From: Actinophytocola sp963840275
GTDB taxonomy: Bacteria; Actinomycetota; Actinomycetes; Mycobacteriales; Pseudonocardiaceae
Direction: 5' to 3'
Assembly (NCBI GenBank): GCA_963840275.1
Contig: CAWIYK010000005.1
Span: 1,302,001-1,366,000, forward strand
DNA length: 64,000 nt
Of this stretch, positions 33,609-42,238 are shown piece by piece (position 1 is the first letter of the stretch; every line of letters starts with the position of its first letter). Made by a program: the position numbers and the translations under genes. The notes under the pieces were generated by a model. It searched no databases, was not told the DNA's origin, and worked only from the letters and a program-made list of their open reading frames with translations.

Positions 33609-34864
33609 CCGTCCGACGGGACGAGCGCCGGGAGCTCGAGCCCGCTCGCCACCACCGGGCCGTCCGGTGTGGACATCGTGTACACCAGGGTTTCCAATGC
33701 CTTGCGCAGGACGGCGAACATCTCGTCGTGGTTGTCGGCCCGCCCGCAGATCATGTCGATCCGGGTGGTCATGACGCCGCCGCCGAGCTCGGCCCCCCGC
33801 CGGACGAACGGCTGGTAGGCCGTGATCCCCGGCAGCGCCCGCAGATCGCGAACGCCCTGAATCCCGTCGAGGCGACACGGGAAGGGGGGCGCGGGATTGT
33901 AGTACAGGAAGTGGACGCCGTCCGGCCGCACCGGGGTGATCTTCGGCTGCTCGCCCAGCGCCAACCGGCCGGCCACCTCGACGAGATCGAGGCCGACCGC
34001 ACGGGTGCTCAGCGGGTTGAGCAGTCCGCCGAGTCGGCCGTTGACCTCGATGATGCGCGGGCCCGCGTCGGTCAGCTTGATCTCGGTGTGGGTGATTCCG
34101 GTGCGCACGCCCAGCGCCCGCACGGCCGCGCTCGCCAGCGCGACCACGGCGTCCTCCTCGGACGGCCCGAGATGACTGGGCCACAGGTGACCCAGTTCGC
34201 GGAACGGTGGGATCAACGGGAACTTGCCGGTGACCGCGATCGTCGACACCTCGCCGTGCGCCACCGCGCTTTCCACCGAGACGTAGTCGCCGAAGGGAGC
34301 ACTCGCTCGTCCGCGCAGGAACTCTTCGGCCAGCAGGCATTCCCCCGGCCGCCGGTCGAACCACCCGGCCACGAACCGCTGCCCGGCGGGCTCGTCGGTC
34401 ACCATGACGGTGTCGCGGCTGCCCTCGCCGCGCGCCGGCTTGAGCACGAGCGGCAGCCAGGCCGCCGCATCCCGCCAGTCGCCGGGTGTGGTCAGCTCGT
34501 GGACCAGGACGGCGTCGACCCCTGACTCGCGCAACCGCCGGCGCTGCGCGGCCTTGTCCGTGACCAGCCGCGCGGTCTCCGGGTCGTGGCCCGGCAGGCC
34601 CAACTCGGCGGTGAGCTCGGCGGTGGCTCGCAGCTGCCGCTCGCTGAAGGTGAGCACCGCGTCCGGCCCGAACGCCCGCAGAGCGGCGGCGTCCGGCGCC
34701 AGCACCTCTCCCAACTCCCGGAGCAGTGGCAGATGCTCGTTGGTGTGTTCGGACTCGACGACGGCGAAGGCGACCGTGCCCAGCTTCGACAGGCCGACGG
34801 CGATCTCACCCGCCGTCACCGATCCCTCGTCGTAGACCACGGCGAGTCGCGGCATGTCAGGCAC
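33596..34864 (-). CDS. ATP-grasp ligase (amino acid/peptide ligase type)
   Basis: 422 residues. N-terminal pre-ATP-grasp domain (RLAVVYDEGSVTAGEIAVGL), then the ATP-grasp with DKAAQRRRLRESGVDAV, LPLVLKPARGEGSRDTVMV (ATP-lysine) and CLLAEEFLRGRA, and the metal-binding THTEIKL ... IIEVNGRLGG. This matches carboxylate-amine ligases such as BacD and carnosine-synthase-like enzymes. It would activate an amino acid as acyl phosphate and join it to an amine or hydroxyl. In the valinophos pathway (from memory) an ATP-grasp enzyme adds valine to dihydroxypropylphosphonate; the same role is plausible here. It overlaps the upstream MFS gene by 8 bases and converges with the ArgC-like gene, overlapping by 13. 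Confidence 0.87.
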   Translation of the reverse strand: MPDMPRLAVVYDEGSVTAGEIAVGLSKLGTVAFAVVESEHTNEHLPLLRELGEVLAPDAAALRAFGPDAVLTFSERQLRATAELTAELGLPGHDPETARLVTDKAAQRRRLRESGVDAVLVHELTTPGDWRDAAAWLPLVLKPARGEGSRDTVMVTDEPAGQRFVAGWFDRRPGECLLAEEFLRGRASAPFGDYVSVESAVAHGEVSTIAVTGKFPLIPPFRELGHLWPSHLGPSEEDAVVALASAAVRALGVRTGITHTEIKLTDAGPRIIEVNGRLGGLLNPLSTRAVGLDLVEVAGRLALGEQPKITPVRPDGVHFLYYNPAPPFPCRLDGIQGVRDLRALPGITAYQPFVRRGAELGGGVMTTRIDMICGRADNHDEMFAVLRKALETLVYTMSTPDGPVVASGLELPALVPSDGQQP

Positions 34865-36111
34865 CTCTCTTTCGTTCCGCCATGGCCACCACGGGCCCGG
34901 TCAGCAGGCCCAGCACCACGAACAGCGCGGCCAGCACAAGCCAACCCAACGCACCGAGCCCCACCGCGAGCGACGTCACCAGCACCGGACCCGCGAACTG
35001 CTGGAAGCCCCGGCCGAGTGCGAACACGCCCTGATACTCGCCCTGCCGGCCGGGCGGCGGGAGCTCGAAGGACAGCGCGTAGCTGCCTGCCGCCTGCGCC
35101 AACTCGCCGAACACCAGGACCACCGAACCGGCCAGCAGCAACAGGATCACGAGCCACACCGCGCGGTCCTCGCTGACGGCGAACACCACGCACGCCGCCG
35201 CGAGCAGCAGGCCGGCGCGCCGCTGCGACCGCGCCCCACCCGTCACGGAGTCCGCGCCCCGGCTCATCCGCACCTGGAACAGGAGCACGAACACGGTGTT
35301 CAGCACGAGCAGCGCGGAGTTCAACACGGGCGACGCGCTCGTGTGCGTCACGATCCACAACGGCAGGCCGACGGCGATGATCGGCTGGTACAGCTCCAGC
35401 GCGCCGCTGAGCAAGGAGACCGCGACGAACGGGAGATCGCGCAGCGCGGACGTCCCGACCCGAGCCGCGAGCGCGGGGCGTCGGTTCGTGGCGGGGGCGC
35501 AGGCGCAGTGCCAACAGCGCGCAGATCGACTGTGCGGCGGCGTTCGCCAGCAACACCGCGACGAAACCCCCGCGCCCGCCGGCGGCCACAGCCACGCCGG
35601 ACAACGCCGCGCCGACGGCGAAGCCCAAATTGAACGTGCTGCGCATCTGGGCCCGCACCCGGATCGCGTCGCCGCCGAACAGCGCGTGCGCCAGCGCCGA
35701 ACGCAACGGGCTGCCGGCCGTCTCGCACACCGCGACCAGGGTCGCGACCACCACGAAAGCCGGAAAGCTCGCGACGAAAGGGAAAAACAGGAACAGCACG
35801 GCGAGCGCCGCGTAGTGCGCCGCGAGCGGCAGCCGCGCACCGAGCCGGTCGGCGATCTTGGCGATCGGGACGACAACGGCGAAACCGCACAAACCGGCGA
35901 TCGACAGGCCGAGTCCCACCTCGGCCGGCGCCAGCCCGACGACCTGGGTGAAGAAGATGGCGCTGGAGGTCAGAAAGACGCCGGTGCCGAGCGCCTGCAC
36001 AAGGGTGAGCACGACGATCCGCCGCGCCGGCCCACGGTCCGGAACGAGTTCGGTGTACCACCGCCGCAACCCGGTGCGCGCAGCGAGCAGCGCGGTTGGT
36101 TCGTCGCTCAA
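34857..36111 (-). pseudogene. MFS transporter, frameshifted in the middle
   Basis: Two halves of one 12-segment transporter lie in different frames. The first, from ATG 36111, reads through VLTLVQALGTGVFLTSSAIF, SIAGLCGFAVVVPIAKIADR and FVAVLLANAAAQSICALLAL. The second, ending at 34857, has LPLWIVTHTSASPVLNSALL, AVWLVILLLLAGSVVLVFGE and LGWLVLAALFVVLGLL. The junction lies between 35475 and 35500 next to a five-base G run (35493-35497). Removing one base restores a protein of about 417 residues, the normal length. It could be a real mutation, a programmed event or a sequencing error. The gene is coupled to the ATP-grasp ligase. Confidence 0.78.
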
Positions 36112-36245
36112 CGTTCCCCCAGCATGGCCGGCTAGCCTACCCGCACCCCGACGAGGTGGAACCCGCGCACGGCCGCCCGGTAGCGTGACCGCGTCGATCT
36201 ACTGAATCGCTTCCATAGTCGAAGAATCTCTGCCCGGGGGCCGCG

Positions 36246-37814
36246 ATGTCGAACTTTCTTGCCGGTGCCGAGTCGCTCGTCGAGGTGTTCGACCGAGTGG
36301 CGGCGGCGCGGCCGGACGCGCCGTGCCTCGTCGACGGCGACCGCGTCTTCACCTACCGGGAGGTCCACGCCGCGAGCGCGCGGCTGGCCGGCCGGCTCAC
36401 CGCCGCCGGCGTCTGCCGGGGTGACATCGTGGCGCTGCTGCTCGACCGAGGCGTGGACGTCCCGATCGCGATCCTCGCCGTGCTGCGCGCCGGCGCCGCG
36501 TACCTGCCGCTGGATCCGGGCTACCCGGCCGACCGCCTGCGCTACGTGGCCGGGGACGCGGCGGTGCGGTTCGCCGTTGGCTCGGCCGACCGGGTGCGTG
36601 CACTCGGGTTGTCCGGCGTGCGCACGGTCGATCCGGCGACGGGGGGCGGGGAAGCAGACGGCGCTCTCCCGGCTCCCACCTCGGACGACGCCGCCTACGT
36701 GATCTACACGTCGGGCTCCACCGGCCGTCCCAAGGGCTGCGTGATCAGCCACGGCAACGTGCTCGCCCTGCTGCGCGCGGCGCTGCCGCTGTTCGCCGTC
36801 GATCAGGACGACCGGTGGAGCCTGTTCCACTCGCACGCGTTCGACTTCTCCGTCTGGGAGCTCTGGGGTGCCCTGGCCACCGGCGCGTCGGCGGTCCTCG
36901 TGCCGGGGCAGACCGCTCAGCTGCCGCACGAGTTCCTCGACTTCCTCGTGCGGCACCGCATCACGGTGCTCAACCAGGTCCCGTCGGTTTTCAGGTTCCT
37001 CACGATGACCTACGCCGACAGCGCGCGTCCGCCGCTCGCGCTGCGGTACCTGGTCTTCGGCGGCGAGTCCGTGGAACTCGACGTCACCCGGGCGTTCCTC
37101 GGCCACCTGCCGAGCCCGGCGCCGACCGTGGTCAACATGTACGGCATCACGGAGATCACCGTGCACGCGACAATCAAGGTGCTCACCGGCGCTGACCTCG
37201 ACGGCACTGTGCGGTCGCCGATCGGCACGCCGCTGCCGCACCTGACCGTCGACGTCCGTGGCGAGGATCTGGCCCCGGTCGCGGCGGGGGAGAGCGGCGA
37301 GATGTGGATCTCCGGCGCCGGCGTGGCCGCGGGCTATCTCGACCGGCCGGAGCTGACCGCCCAGCGGTTCGTCACGCTGGACACGCCCGAGGGCCCTCGG
37401 CGGTACTACCGCACCGGCGACCTGGCGAGGGTGCTGCCGGACGGTGAGCTCGAGTTCCTCGGCCGCAACGACCAGCAGGTCAAACTGCGCGGCTTCCGGG
37501 TCGAGCTGGGCGAAATCGAGGCGACCCTGCGCGCGCACGACGCCGTGCGCGACGTGGCGGCGACGGTCATCGCCACTCCGGCCGGAGCGCAGTTCCTCGT
37601 CGCGTGCGTGGTCTCGGCCGGTGACCCGGCACCGGACGGCACCGAGTTGGCGGCGACCCTGCGCGCGCACGCCAGAACCGGTCTTCCGGCTCACATGGTG
37701 CCCGATCGCTACGTCGTGGTCCCCGCGCTTCCCCTGACCCCGTCTGGCAAGTTGGACCGCGGCGCGCTGCCCGCGCTCGCCAGGCCCGCCCGCGCGGTCT
37801 CACCGCGCCGCTAG
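36246..37814 (+). CDS. stand-alone NRPS adenylation domain, predicted L-threonine-specific
   Basis: 522 residues, a single adenylation domain without condensation or carrier domains. Core motifs: A2-A3 AYLPLDPGYP and YTSGSTGRPKG, A4 FDFSVWELW, A5 NMYGITEITVH, A7 YRTGDLARVLPDGELEFLGR, A8 VKLRGFRVELGEIEATL and A10 TPSGKLDR. By alignment in my head to GrsA, the specificity residues read D-F-W-N-V-G-M-V-H-K, one conservative change from the usual threonine code. It would load threonine in trans onto the carrier of the convergent PCP-TE gene, which it overlaps by 15 bases. Confidence 0.9.
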   Translation: MSNFLAGAESLVEVFDRVAAARPDAPCLVDGDRVFTYREVHAASARLAGRLTAAGVCRGDIVALLLDRGVDVPIAILAVLRAGAAYLPLDPGYPADRLRYVAGDAAVRFAVGSADRVRALGLSGVRTVDPATGGGEADGALPAPTSDDAAYVIYTSGSTGRPKGCVISHGNVLALLRAALPLFAVDQDDRWSLFHSHAFDFSVWELWGALATGASAVLVPGQTAQLPHEFLDFLVRHRITVLNQVPSVFRFLTMTYADSARPPLALRYLVFGGESVELDVTRAFLGHLPSPAPTVVNMYGITEITVHATIKVLTGADLDGTVRSPIGTPLPHLTVDVRGEDLAPVAAGESGEMWISGAGVAAGYLDRPELTAQRFVTLDTPEGPRRYYRTGDLARVLPDGELEFLGRNDQQVKLRGFRVELGEIEATLRAHDAVRDVAATVIATPAGAQFLVACVVSAGDPAPDGTELAATLRAHARTGLPAHMVPDRYVVVPALPLTPSGKLDRGALPALARPARAVSPRR

Positions 37815-38894
37815 CGCCGCCCGGAGAGTCACGCCGAACACGTCCGAGGTGAGCACCGGCAGCGTGTGCTCGCCCTCGACGACGAACGTTCGCCGGTCGG
37901 TCAGCAGCGGGCCCCACATCCGCTCGGTGTCCTCGGCGTAGCCGGTGAGGTGGAACATCAGTACCGGGCCGTCGTAGGGCCGCGGCTGGTAGTGCTCCTG
38001 CGCGAACACGCCGGCCGCCCACACCGCCTGGTAGCGCAGGAACGCGGCCGGCTCGGCCTCGGCGTACCAGCCCAGCGCGGTGAACTCCGGCAGCACCCGT
38101 GGCAGGTCGCGCTCGAGGTCGACGAGGCCGTACGTGTCGCGCAGCGATTCCAGGCGGAACTCCACGATGTCGTCAAGACCCCAGCCGGGATCCAGGAAGG
38201 GCCGGGGAAGGGGCAGGTTCACCAGCGCCAGCACCGGCACGTCCTCGCCGTCGGCCCGCAGCCGACGCGCCATCTCCAGGCCCACCAACCCGCCCTGGCA
38301 GACCCCGACCAGGTGGTACGGGCCGTGCGGCTGCACGGCGCGCAGCTGGCACAGGTAGTACTCGGCCATTTCGGCGATCGACACCAGCGGCCTAACCGGA
38401 TGGCGGTAGCCGGCGGCTTCGATGCCGTACACCGGGCGGCCCGCGCCGATGTCGTCGACCAGCCGTGGCAGGAAGTCCACGTTGCCGGTGCCCCAGTGCA
38501 GGAAGAACAGCGGCTCGCCGGTCCCGTCGACCGACAGCGGGACGATCGTGGACGGGGCGTCTCGCGCCCACGGGTTGCCGCTGTCACGCCACAGCTCGCC
38601 GATGTCGAGCCGCGAACCAACGTCCGGCTCGTCGGCGCCCGAGGCGGGTACCAGGGTGGTGGCGATGCGCCCGATGGTGCGGTGCTCGTAGACGACCTTG
38701 GCCGCGAGATCGAGGCCGGCCTTGCGAGCCTCGGTCACCACGTTGACGATCAGCAGGGAGTAGCCACCGATCTCGAAGAAGTCGTCGTCCGTCGTGACGT
38801 CGACGAGCAGCAGCTCCTGCCAGATGTCGATGAGGACGCGCTCGACATCGGCTCGAGACAGCGAGCTTCTTGGATTCTCGACGGTAGCTGACAC
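37800..38894 (-). CDS. carrier protein-thioesterase didomain with cysteine nucleophile
   Basis: 364 residues from a GTG at 38894 (AAGGAGA about 9 bases upstream). Residues 12-85 form a peptidyl carrier with the phosphopantetheine site DDFFEIGGYSL (Ser46). From about 115 a type I thioesterase follows: PLFFLHWGTGNVDF, then the nucleophile elbow GVCQGG with Cys199 where most have Ser, and a C-terminal VVEGEHTLPV with the probable His. The usual Asp after the following strand appears as Asn (VLALVNLPLP, N226). Cys-type thioesterases are known in obafluorin and sulfazecin synthesis, where strained rings form. No condensation domain is in the cluster. Probably partners the threonine-activating adenylation protein. 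Confidence 0.88.
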   Translation of the reverse strand: MSATVENPRSSLSRADVERVLIDIWQELLLVDVTTDDDFFEIGGYSLLIVNVVTEARKAGLDLAAKVVYEHRTIGRIATTLVPASGADEPDVGSRLDIGELWRDSGNPWARDAPSTIVPLSVDGTGEPLFFLHWGTGNVDFLPRLVDDIGAGRPVYGIEAAGYRHPVRPLVSIAEMAEYYLCQLRAVQPHGPYHLVGVCQGGLVGLEMARRLRADGEDVPVLALVNLPLPRPFLDPGWGLDDIVEFRLESLRDTYGLVDLERDLPRVLPEFTALGWYAEAEPAAFLRYQAVWAAGVFAQEHYQPRPYDGPVLMFHLTGYAEDTERMWGPLLTDRRTFVVEGEHTLPVLTSDVFGVTLRAALAAR

Positions 38895-39050
38895 GGACCG
38901 CGTCTCCTTACCCCAGTACGTTCGGTCGCGCGAGGCTAGCGCGGAACGAACGATCGTGCCCATGTCGGGGTGCGCTAGCATCGAACGCGTGGGCTCGGCC
39001 CGCGGCGTCCACAGTGGACGTCCACATCGACTGTCTGATGGGGGAACGCA

Positions 39051-39698
39051 TTGGCGGGGTACGGGCTGCCGAAGCTCCCAACGCTGACCGGTGACGTCCC
39101 GGTCGACACGCCGGAGTTCGAGTCTCCGCCGACCGATCCGATAGCGCTGCTGCACTCGTGGATCGTCACCGCCGTCGAGGTCGGCGTACGCGAGCCCGGC
39201 GCGATGGTACTGGCCACCGCCGACGAGCGTGGGCACTCGTCCAGCCGAGTGGTGCTGCTCAAGGATCTCGATGATCGTGGCCTGTTGTTCTCCGGGCCAC
39301 GAACCGGGCGCAAGGGCGGGGAGATCGCGGCGAATCCGTGGGCCGCGGCGAACTTCTACTGGCGCGAGACGGGTCAGCAGATCAATCTGGCCGGTCCGGT
39401 GGAGTTCACCTCCGACGAGGAGTCCGACGGCCTGTTCGCGGAGCGGTCCGCGGCCGCGCGTGCGACCACGGTCGTGTCCAGGCAGAGCGAGCCGTTGGCC
39501 GACGAACAGGCGCTTCGCGACCGTGCGGCAGAACTGGTCGAGCGTGGCGAGGAGCTGTCCCGGCCCGACGGGTGGGGTGGCTACCTCCTCGTACCGGAAC
39601 GGATCGAGTTCTGGCGCAGCCGGTCCGACCGGCTGCACCGGCGCCTGCGGTACACCCGATCCGGCGCCGGTTGGACCGCGTCCCGACTGCAACCCTGA
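39051..39698 (+). CDS. pyridoxamine 5'-phosphate oxidase-like flavoprotein (PdxH/PhzG type)
   Basis: 215 residues from a TTG at 39051 (GGGGAA just upstream). PdxH-type FMN-binding split barrel: AMVLATADERGHSSSRVVLLK, LLFSGPRTGRKGGEIAANP, AANFYWRETGQQINLAGPVE, and the C-terminal R-SDRLHRRLRY. Biosynthetic relatives such as PhzG oxidise dihydro-aromatic or amine intermediates. It precedes the Fe-alcohol dehydrogenase by 11 bases and so belongs to the phosphonate cluster. It may oxidise an amine or imine of the product, or simply supply PLP for the aminotransferase. Confidence 0.85.
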   Translation: MAGYGLPKLPTLTGDVPVDTPEFESPPTDPIALLHSWIVTAVEVGVREPGAMVLATADERGHSSSRVVLLKDLDDRGLLFSGPRTGRKGGEIAANPWAAANFYWRETGQQINLAGPVEFTSDEESDGLFAERSAAARATTVVSRQSEPLADEQALRDRAAELVERGEELSRPDGWGGYLLVPERIEFWRSRSDRLHRRLRYTRSGAGWTASRLQP

Positions 39699-39709
39699 GG
39701 CGGAACCCA

Positions 39710-40849
39710 ATGCGCTTCGACCACGACCTCACTCCCACGACGATCGTGTTCGGCCGGGGCCGGCTGGCCGAACTGCCCGCGGTGGCCGGCGAGGTGCTGA
39801 ACGGGCGGCCACCGTGTGCGCTGGTGGTGTGCGGCCGTACGGCAATGCGCCGGCACGGCGTGCTCGACCGGGTGACCGGCCTGCTCGAGTCGGCCGGGAT
39901 CGAGGCCGTGGTGCACGACGCGATCTCGGCGAACCCCAGGTCCGACGAGGTCGACGCGGGGATCGCGGTATTGCGCGCGCGTGGTGCGGGGGTGGTCATC
40001 GGGCTCGGTGGCGGCAGCGCACTGGACGCGGCCAAGGCCGTCGCCGTTGGCGCGGGGTACTCGGGGGTCGGCGAGATAATCGGCCGGACGCTGCCGGCCG
40101 CACCGGACACACTGCCGATGATCGCGATCCCGACCACGGCCGGCAGCGGTTCGGAGATCACGAAGGGCGCGATCATCACGGACGTGACACGTGACTTCAG
40201 GTCCGGCATCCGCGGCCCGGACCTGTTCCCGCGTGCGGCGATCGTCGATCCGGAGTTGGTCGGCACGATGCCGCGCGCAGTCGCGGCCGAGACCGCCTTC
40301 GACGCGCTGACGCATGCCGTGGAGAGCCATGTGGCACGGCGTGCCAACCCGATCAACGACCCACTTGCCGTTCGCGCGGTGGAGCTGATCAACCGGCACA
40401 GCCATCACCTGGCCCCGGACGCGGAAGGGCCGGTGCCGCCGGAAGTCTGGGACGACCTGTGCCTCGCGGCGCTGCTCGGCGGGCTCAACGTGGCGACCGC
40501 GAGCACGTGTCTGCCGCACCGTCTCCAGCAGGCCATGGGCTCGGTGCCGCGAGTCAGCGTGTCGCACGGCCGAGGGTTGGCCACGGTCTATCCGGCGTGG
40601 CTGCGGCACGCGCACCCGTTCGCGTCCGCCCGGTTCGACGAGGTCGCCGAACCCCTCGGCGGAGGTGCGGTGGACGCGCTGGAGCGGACGATCGACACGC
40701 TCGGTGTGCGCACGTCCATGAGCGGTCTTGGCTTCGCCGAGTCCGATGTGGACTCTCTGGTGGCCGGCGTGAACGGCAACCTGGAAAACGACCCGATCGA
40801 CACGGTCGACGGTGAGCTGCTTCGCGCGCTGTACCGGCAAAGTTGGTGA
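39710..40849 (+). CDS. iron-containing alcohol dehydrogenase (phosphonoacetaldehyde reductase-like)
   Basis: 379 residues of the group III alcohol dehydrogenase family: IGLGGGSALDAAKAVAVGAG (NAD-binding), IPTTAGSGSEITKGAIITD, metal ligands in FDALTHAVESH, CLPHRLQQAMG and SVSHGRGLATVYPAW. Homologues in phosphonate clusters (PhpC, FomC types) reduce phosphonoacetaldehyde to 2-hydroxyethylphosphonate. In this decarboxylase-free cluster the substrate is more likely phosphonolactaldehyde, giving 2,3-dihydroxypropylphosphonate. GAGGCGG precedes the ATG, and the stop overlaps the next start (GTGA). Confidence 0.9.
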   Translation: MRFDHDLTPTTIVFGRGRLAELPAVAGEVLNGRPPCALVVCGRTAMRRHGVLDRVTGLLESAGIEAVVHDAISANPRSDEVDAGIAVLRARGAGVVIGLGGGSALDAAKAVAVGAGYSGVGEIIGRTLPAAPDTLPMIAIPTTAGSGSEITKGAIITDVTRDFRSGIRGPDLFPRAAIVDPELVGTMPRAVAAETAFDALTHAVESHVARRANPINDPLAVRAVELINRHSHHLAPDAEGPVPPEVWDDLCLAALLGGLNVATASTCLPHRLQQAMGSVPRVSVSHGRGLATVYPAWLRHAHPFASARFDEVAEPLGGGAVDALERTIDTLGVRTSMSGLGFAESDVDSLVAGVNGNLENDPIDTVDGELLRALYRQSW

Positions 40850-42021
40850 ATCCCGCACTCCCGCTGCTGCGCGAGCAGCCGATCGCGCCGGGGGACCGGT
40901 GGCTGTACTCCGCGGGGTTCAATGTGGACGCCGCGCTGCGGGGCACCCTGCGGATCGATGCCGAGTTGGCGGACCTGTCCCACATCGCGAGCCGTGGCGG
41001 GCGGGTCGCAGTGCTGTCCCACCAAGGCAGCTACGCCGACGGCACCGCACGGCACCTGGACTTCGTGGTCGACTACCTGCGTGAGCGCCTACCCTGGCCG
41101 GTGTCGTACCACCCCGAGTGTGCCTCGGCTGGTGCCGTGCGCCGCTCGCACGAGCTGCGCCCGAGCGAGATCGTGCTGTTCGGCAACACCCGCCACGAGC
41201 CCGGTGAACAGCTCAACGACCCGGACCTCGCCCGGCGGTTCGCGGAGCTTGGCGACGCGGTGGCCATTGGCGGTTTCTCGAAGGCGCACCGGGCGCACGC
41301 GTCGAACGTGGGCGTGCTCGAGCACCTGCCCGGATACGCAACGCGCAGCCTCCTCGCGGAGCTCGACCTCCTGGCGCCGTGGGCCGGGGCCGCGCCGGAC
41401 CGGTACTCGGTGGCCGTGCTCGGCGGCCGCAAGAAGGAGAAGGTGACGATCGGCCTGGCCCATCTGACGCGGCACTACGATGTGGTGATCCCGGGTGGTG
41501 TCGTGCTGAACACCCTCCTGGCGGCCCTGGGCCACGACCTCGGAGCGTCGCACCGAGGCGACGCCCCGGCCCGCTGCACCGAGGTGGCCCGCACCGTGCT
41601 GGCCTCCCCACATCGGGCGAAGCTGCACCTCCCGCGCGAGGTCGTGATCGCCCGCCGCGACGGTGACCGCTACGTGGACGCTCGGCCCGTCCCGGTAGAG
41701 CACGGCGTCCCACCTGACCGGGAGATCGTGGACTTCGTCCTCACCCCCGAGACGCGCCGAACCCTGACGCGACTGTCCGAGGGCGGCCGAGCATTGCTGG
41801 CGGGCACCCCCGCCCGCTACACCGACGGCTTCGAGGGAACCTGCACCACCATCCTCACCGCGATGAACACCCCGGCGGCCGATTCCCTGCTCCTGGGAGG
41901 TGACACCGTCGCCGAACTTCCGTGGCACTCGACCGCCTCGACAGGCGGCGGCTCGGCCCTGCACTACGTGGCCACCGGTACCACCCCCGTCCTGGACGCC
42001 CTACGCACCGCTCACACGTGA
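40846..42021 (+). CDS. phosphoglycerate kinase homologue, probable phosphonolactate kinase
   Basis: 391 residues, the normal PGK length, from a GTG overlapping the preceding stop. PGK landmarks: GFNVDAAL and RIDAELADL at the start, VAVLSHQGSYADG for the SHLGRP loop, RRSHELRPSEIVLFGNTRHEPGE for the LLENVRF region, FSKAHRAHASNVGVLEHLPG for DAFGTAHRAHAS, VAVLGGRKKEKV for GGAKVSDK, and the C-terminal STGGGSALHYVA for the phosphate loop. Several loops are altered relative to glycolytic enzymes, and it lies in a phosphonate cluster, so it probably phosphorylates the carboxylate of phosphonolactate, a close structural analogue of 3-phosphoglycerate, feeding the ArgC-like reductase. Confidence 0.85.
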   Translation: MNPALPLLREQPIAPGDRWLYSAGFNVDAALRGTLRIDAELADLSHIASRGGRVAVLSHQGSYADGTARHLDFVVDYLRERLPWPVSYHPECASAGAVRRSHELRPSEIVLFGNTRHEPGEQLNDPDLARRFAELGDAVAIGGFSKAHRAHASNVGVLEHLPGYATRSLLAELDLLAPWAGAAPDRYSVAVLGGRKKEKVTIGLAHLTRHYDVVIPGGVVLNTLLAALGHDLGASHRGDAPARCTEVARTVLASPHRAKLHLPREVVIARRDGDRYVDARPVPVEHGVPPDREIVDFVLTPETRRTLTRLSEGGRALLAGTPARYTDGFEGTCTTILTAMNTPAADSLLLGGDTVAELPWHSTASTGGGSALHYVATGTTPVLDALRTAHT

Positions 42022-42097
42022 GGGCGACCCGCGTCGAACATTCCGCCACTATGGCCCATGGCGACCACGATCAACGCGAACGCGCCTCCGCGGCGGC

Positions 42098-42238
42098 ATG
42101 CGACGGACCGGAGACTCCTCCACCCGACCGGAACAACGGGACCGCTGGTTCACCGCGCCTGATGCGGTGGCCTACGGCCTGGTCGACGAGGTGATTGGCG
42201 GTGCGGCCGGCGCCCCGGAGTCCGGCACCCCTGTGTAG
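42098..42238 (+). pseudogene. ClpP protease C-terminal remnant
   Basis: The last ~46 codons of a clpP-like frame: RRTGDSSTRPEQ, then RDRWFTAPDAVAYGLVDEVI, which matches the conserved ClpP C-terminal handle and end. The catalytic Ser and His parts are absent. It overlaps the 3' end of the monooxygenase gene on the other strand. A decayed fragment at the edge of the phosphonate cluster. Confidence 0.65.
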
